A stretch of DNA of 6,466 nucleotides from Clostridiales bacterium (GTDB lineage Bacteria; Bacillota; Clostridia; Christensenellales; Aristaeellaceae): contig JALFHA010000253.1 in assembly GCA_022776785.1 (NCBI GenBank), positions 1 to 6,466 of the forward strand, in the 5' to 3' direction. The translations under genes and the position numbers were made by a program. The notes under the pieces were generated by a model. It saw only the letters and a list, made by a program, of their open reading frames with translations. It had not been told where the DNA came from and ran no database searches. Of the stretch, positions 5,275 through 6,466 are shown piece by piece (the first letter of the stretch is position 1; each line of letters begins with the position of its first letter).

Positions 5275-5577
5275 TTAACCCTCCTTACGCGGCAACAAAG
5301 CCTCTTGATAGCCGATTGCATCTAGTTTATTTCGCACTTCAGAGTCAAAAATCCTCTTTTTCGCAAAAATTTTTTCCCGGATTTCTTCAAGAACCTCGGG
5401 CTTTGCCACCAGATGCTTGATCTTCTTCTTTTTGGGATTGTCCACCTTCCGCTGGCAGCCGTTTGCAATCGCCACATAGTCCTCATTAAGCACGGCGACG
5501 ACGACGAAGTAATGCCCTCTGTCGCGCCCCGCCTTGGAAAAGACCACGCGGCCAACCTCCATAGGCAGCGAGCTCAT
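5275..5577 (-). CDS. KOW-domain RNA-binding protein, L14e/L6e/L27e-like
   Basis: This 100-residue basic protein has a KOW-type N-terminal half (about residues 6-55, starting MEVGRVVFSKAGRDRG) and a charged, probably helical C-terminal half rich in K, E and R. Small KOW proteins resembling archaeal/eukaryotic L14e are commonly found between map and infA in Firmicutes. A role in RNA or ribosome binding is inferred from fold and position; a precise function is not established from the sequence. The chosen ATG overlaps the map stop (ATGA) and has AAGGAGGAG about 6 bases upstream, inside map. An internal ATG at codon 6 would sit too far from that site. The 3' part is markedly less GC-rich than its surroundings: 51 G/C in the 120 bases 5281-5400. 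Confidence 0.85.
   Translation of the reverse strand: MSSLPMEVGRVVFSKAGRDRGHYFVVVAVLNEDYVAIANGCQRKVDNPKKKKIKHLVAKPEVLEEIREKIFAKKRIFDSEVRNKLDAIGYQEALLPRKEG
5279..5286 (-). promoter_or_regulatory. Ribosome binding site deciding the infA TTG start
   Basis: On the minus strand this reads AAGGAGGG, a near-perfect anti-16S match 6 bases before the TTG. It lies inside the last codons of the KOW gene. It is the main evidence that TTG at 5272 is the true start. Confidence 0.85.
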
Positions 5578-6347
5578 CGCTTCTCCTCCTTATGATAGCC
5601 CGGCAGCGAGAGCAGCTCGGGCGCTCCATCGGTGATGACGATGGTGTGTTCATAGTGGGAGCAGAGGCTGCCGTCGCAGGTGACAACCGTCCAGCCGTCG
5701 CGCAGGGTCTTCACGCGGTAATCCCCCGCGGCGATCATCGGCTCGATGCAGATCGTCATCCCCTTGCGAAGGCGCACGCCATGCCCGGGCTCGCCGTAGT
5801 TGGGCACGCTCGGGTCCTCGTGCATTTCGCGGCCGATGCCGTGCCCGCACAGGGCGCGCACGGTGGAAAAGCCGCGCTCCTCCACATACTGCTGCACGGC
5901 ATGGCCGATATCGCTGATGCGGTTGCCCTCGCGCGCGACCTCGAGCGCGGCGAAGAAGCTCTGCTCGGTCACGTCGATAAGGCGCTGCGCCTCCTCAGAG
6001 ATCCTGCCCACGCCGACGGTCAGCGCGCTGTCGGACTGCCAGCCGTCAAGAATTAGCCCCGCGTCGATGGAGAGAATCTGTCCCTCGCGCAGCACGGTGT
6101 GCTGCGACGGAATGCCGTGAACAACCTGGCTGTCCACCGACGTGCAGATCGAAGCAGGGTATCCTTCGTAATTCAGAAAGGAGGGGGTCGCCCCGTAGGA
6201 GCGAATGAGCTTTTCCGCGAACTGGTCAAGCTCCTTCGTCGTCACCCCGGGGACAACCCTCTGTTTCACCTGCATCAGCACATCGTGGAGCATGGCTCCG
6301 GCCTCACGCATCTTTCCGATCTGAGCAGAGTTCTTAATGGTAATCAT
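5574..6347 (-). CDS. map: Type I methionine aminopeptidase
   Basis: This 257-residue cytoplasmic metalloprotease removes the initiator methionine from nascent proteins when the second residue is small. The length is that of the short type Ia form, with no N-terminal extension. All expected metal ligands are visible: D95 (in SIDAGL), D106 (in QSDSAL), H169 (in CGHGIG), E202 (in CIEPM) and E233 (in HYEHT). The substrate-contacting histidines are H77 (in VVHGIP) and H176 (in MHEDP). The ATG is the first codon after the adk coding frame and overlaps the adk TGA as ATGA. The ribosome site is only a G-rich GGGGGAG inside adk, so expression probably relies on coupling to adk. The 3' end overlaps the next gene in the same ATGA manner. 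Nothing looks damaged. Confidence 0.97.
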   Translation of the reverse strand: MITIKNSAQIGKMREAGAMLHDVLMQVKQRVVPGVTTKELDQFAEKLIRSYGATPSFLNYEGYPASICTSVDSQVVHGIPSQHTVLREGQILSIDAGLILDGWQSDSALTVGVGRISEEAQRLIDVTEQSFFAALEVAREGNRISDIGHAVQQYVEERGFSTVRALCGHGIGREMHEDPSVPNYGEPGHGVRLRKGMTICIEPMIAAGDYRVKTLRDGWTVVTCDGSLCSHYEHTIVITDGAPELLSLPGYHKEEKR

Positions 6348-6466
6348 TTCGTCTCCCCCAGCGCGCTGAGGATGGCGCTGAAGCAGTCGTCCATCGGCGC
6401 AGAGCCGTCCACCTTGCGAAGGAGGCCTCTGGCGTCATAGTAGTCGATCAGCGGCGCGGTCTGCGC
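6344..6466 (-). CDS. adk: Adenylate kinase, C-terminal 40 codons (5' part outside window)
   Basis: The frame entering from the right edge encodes 40 residues and a TGA stop. It contains QTAPLIDYYDARGLLRKVDG, which matches the conserved C-terminal helix region of bacterial adenylate kinase (typical form QTxPLIDYYxxKGLLxxVDG). The enzyme interconverts ATP + AMP and 2 ADP in the cytoplasm. The catalytic P-loop, the AMP site and the lid lie outside the window, so activity cannot be judged. The stop overlaps the map start as ATGA (6347-6344), which suggests translational coupling. The position directly before map is the standard place for adk in the spc operon of Firmicutes and supports the call made from this short piece. 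Confidence 0.9.
   Translation of the reverse strand, partial: AQTAPLIDYYDARGLLRKVDGSAPMDDCFSAILSALGETK

Noticed and set aside
5360..5385. A6T5 and A5G runs in the KOW gene as a programmed frameshift site
   Set aside because: The runs do not fit the X XXY YYZ pattern in the reading frame, and the zero frame continues to a normal-length product.
207..6440. Long plus-strand open frames opposite map, rpoA, rpsM, rpsK and the GuaA-like gene
   Set aside because: They lie antisense to well-identified genes, as expected in GC-rich DNA. They lack ribosome binding sites, and their translations show repetitive A, R, L, G and S composition with no recognisable domain.

Overview
The window is the 3' part of a bacterial ribosomal-protein/RNA-polymerase operon, read entirely on the minus strand (right to left), followed by one separately bounded gene. 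The order adk-map-KOW gene-infA-rpmJ-rpsM-rpsK-rpsD-rpoA-rplQ is the usual end of the spc/alpha operon in Firmicutes. The KOW/L14e-like gene between map and infA and rpsD between rpsK and rpoA point to Clostridia. Base composition is GC-rich (about 60% by eye), and L17 (170 aa) and the zinc-free S4 are unusual forms. My inference is a GC-rich, probably gut-type clostridium (Christensenellales or Oscillospirales-like). The sequence alone does not fix the taxon.

Layout from right to left: the last 40 codons of adk (6466-6344); map (6347-5574), overlapping adk by ATGA; a KOW RNA-binding protein (5577-5275), overlapping map by ATGA; infA with a TTG start (5272-5051); rpmJ (5022-4909); a 125-base gap with one small hairpin; rpsM (4783-4406); rpsK (4390-3989); rpsD (3963-3367); rpoA (3319-2381); a 193-base gap full of hairpins; rplQ (2187-1675); a strong 12-bp-stem terminator (1662-1624). 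Then comes a 477-codon GMP-synthase-like gene (1567-134), with its own 11-bp-stem terminator (129-100). The last 99 bases hold no gene, only a palindrome near the left edge. No gene-free stretch reaches 300 bases.

The operon genes work together in translation and transcription: IF-1 and S13/S11/S4/L36/L17 build and start the ribosome, RpoA is the assembly platform of RNA polymerase, Map trims the initiator methionine from new proteins, and Adk balances adenine nucleotides. Most genes have a strong AGGAGG-type ribosome binding site. No convincing internal promoter was found, so transcription probably enters from beyond the right edge.

The part that departs from the ordinary is the last gene. 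It has the full GMP synthetase fold order (class I amidotransferase, PP-loop ATPase, C-terminal dimerisation domain), but the amidotransferase nucleophile and histidine are gone, and the lid and C-terminal motifs that hold XMP in true GuaA are missing or altered. It is best regarded as a divergent GuaA paralogue of unknown substrate. Secondary points are the rpoA-rplQ spacer with four mutually compatible CGCGCC/GGCGCG arms, the enlarged L17, the TTG start of infA, and a palindrome ending in ATTGAAAC at the left edge. I see no evidence for a wholly new multi-gene system here.
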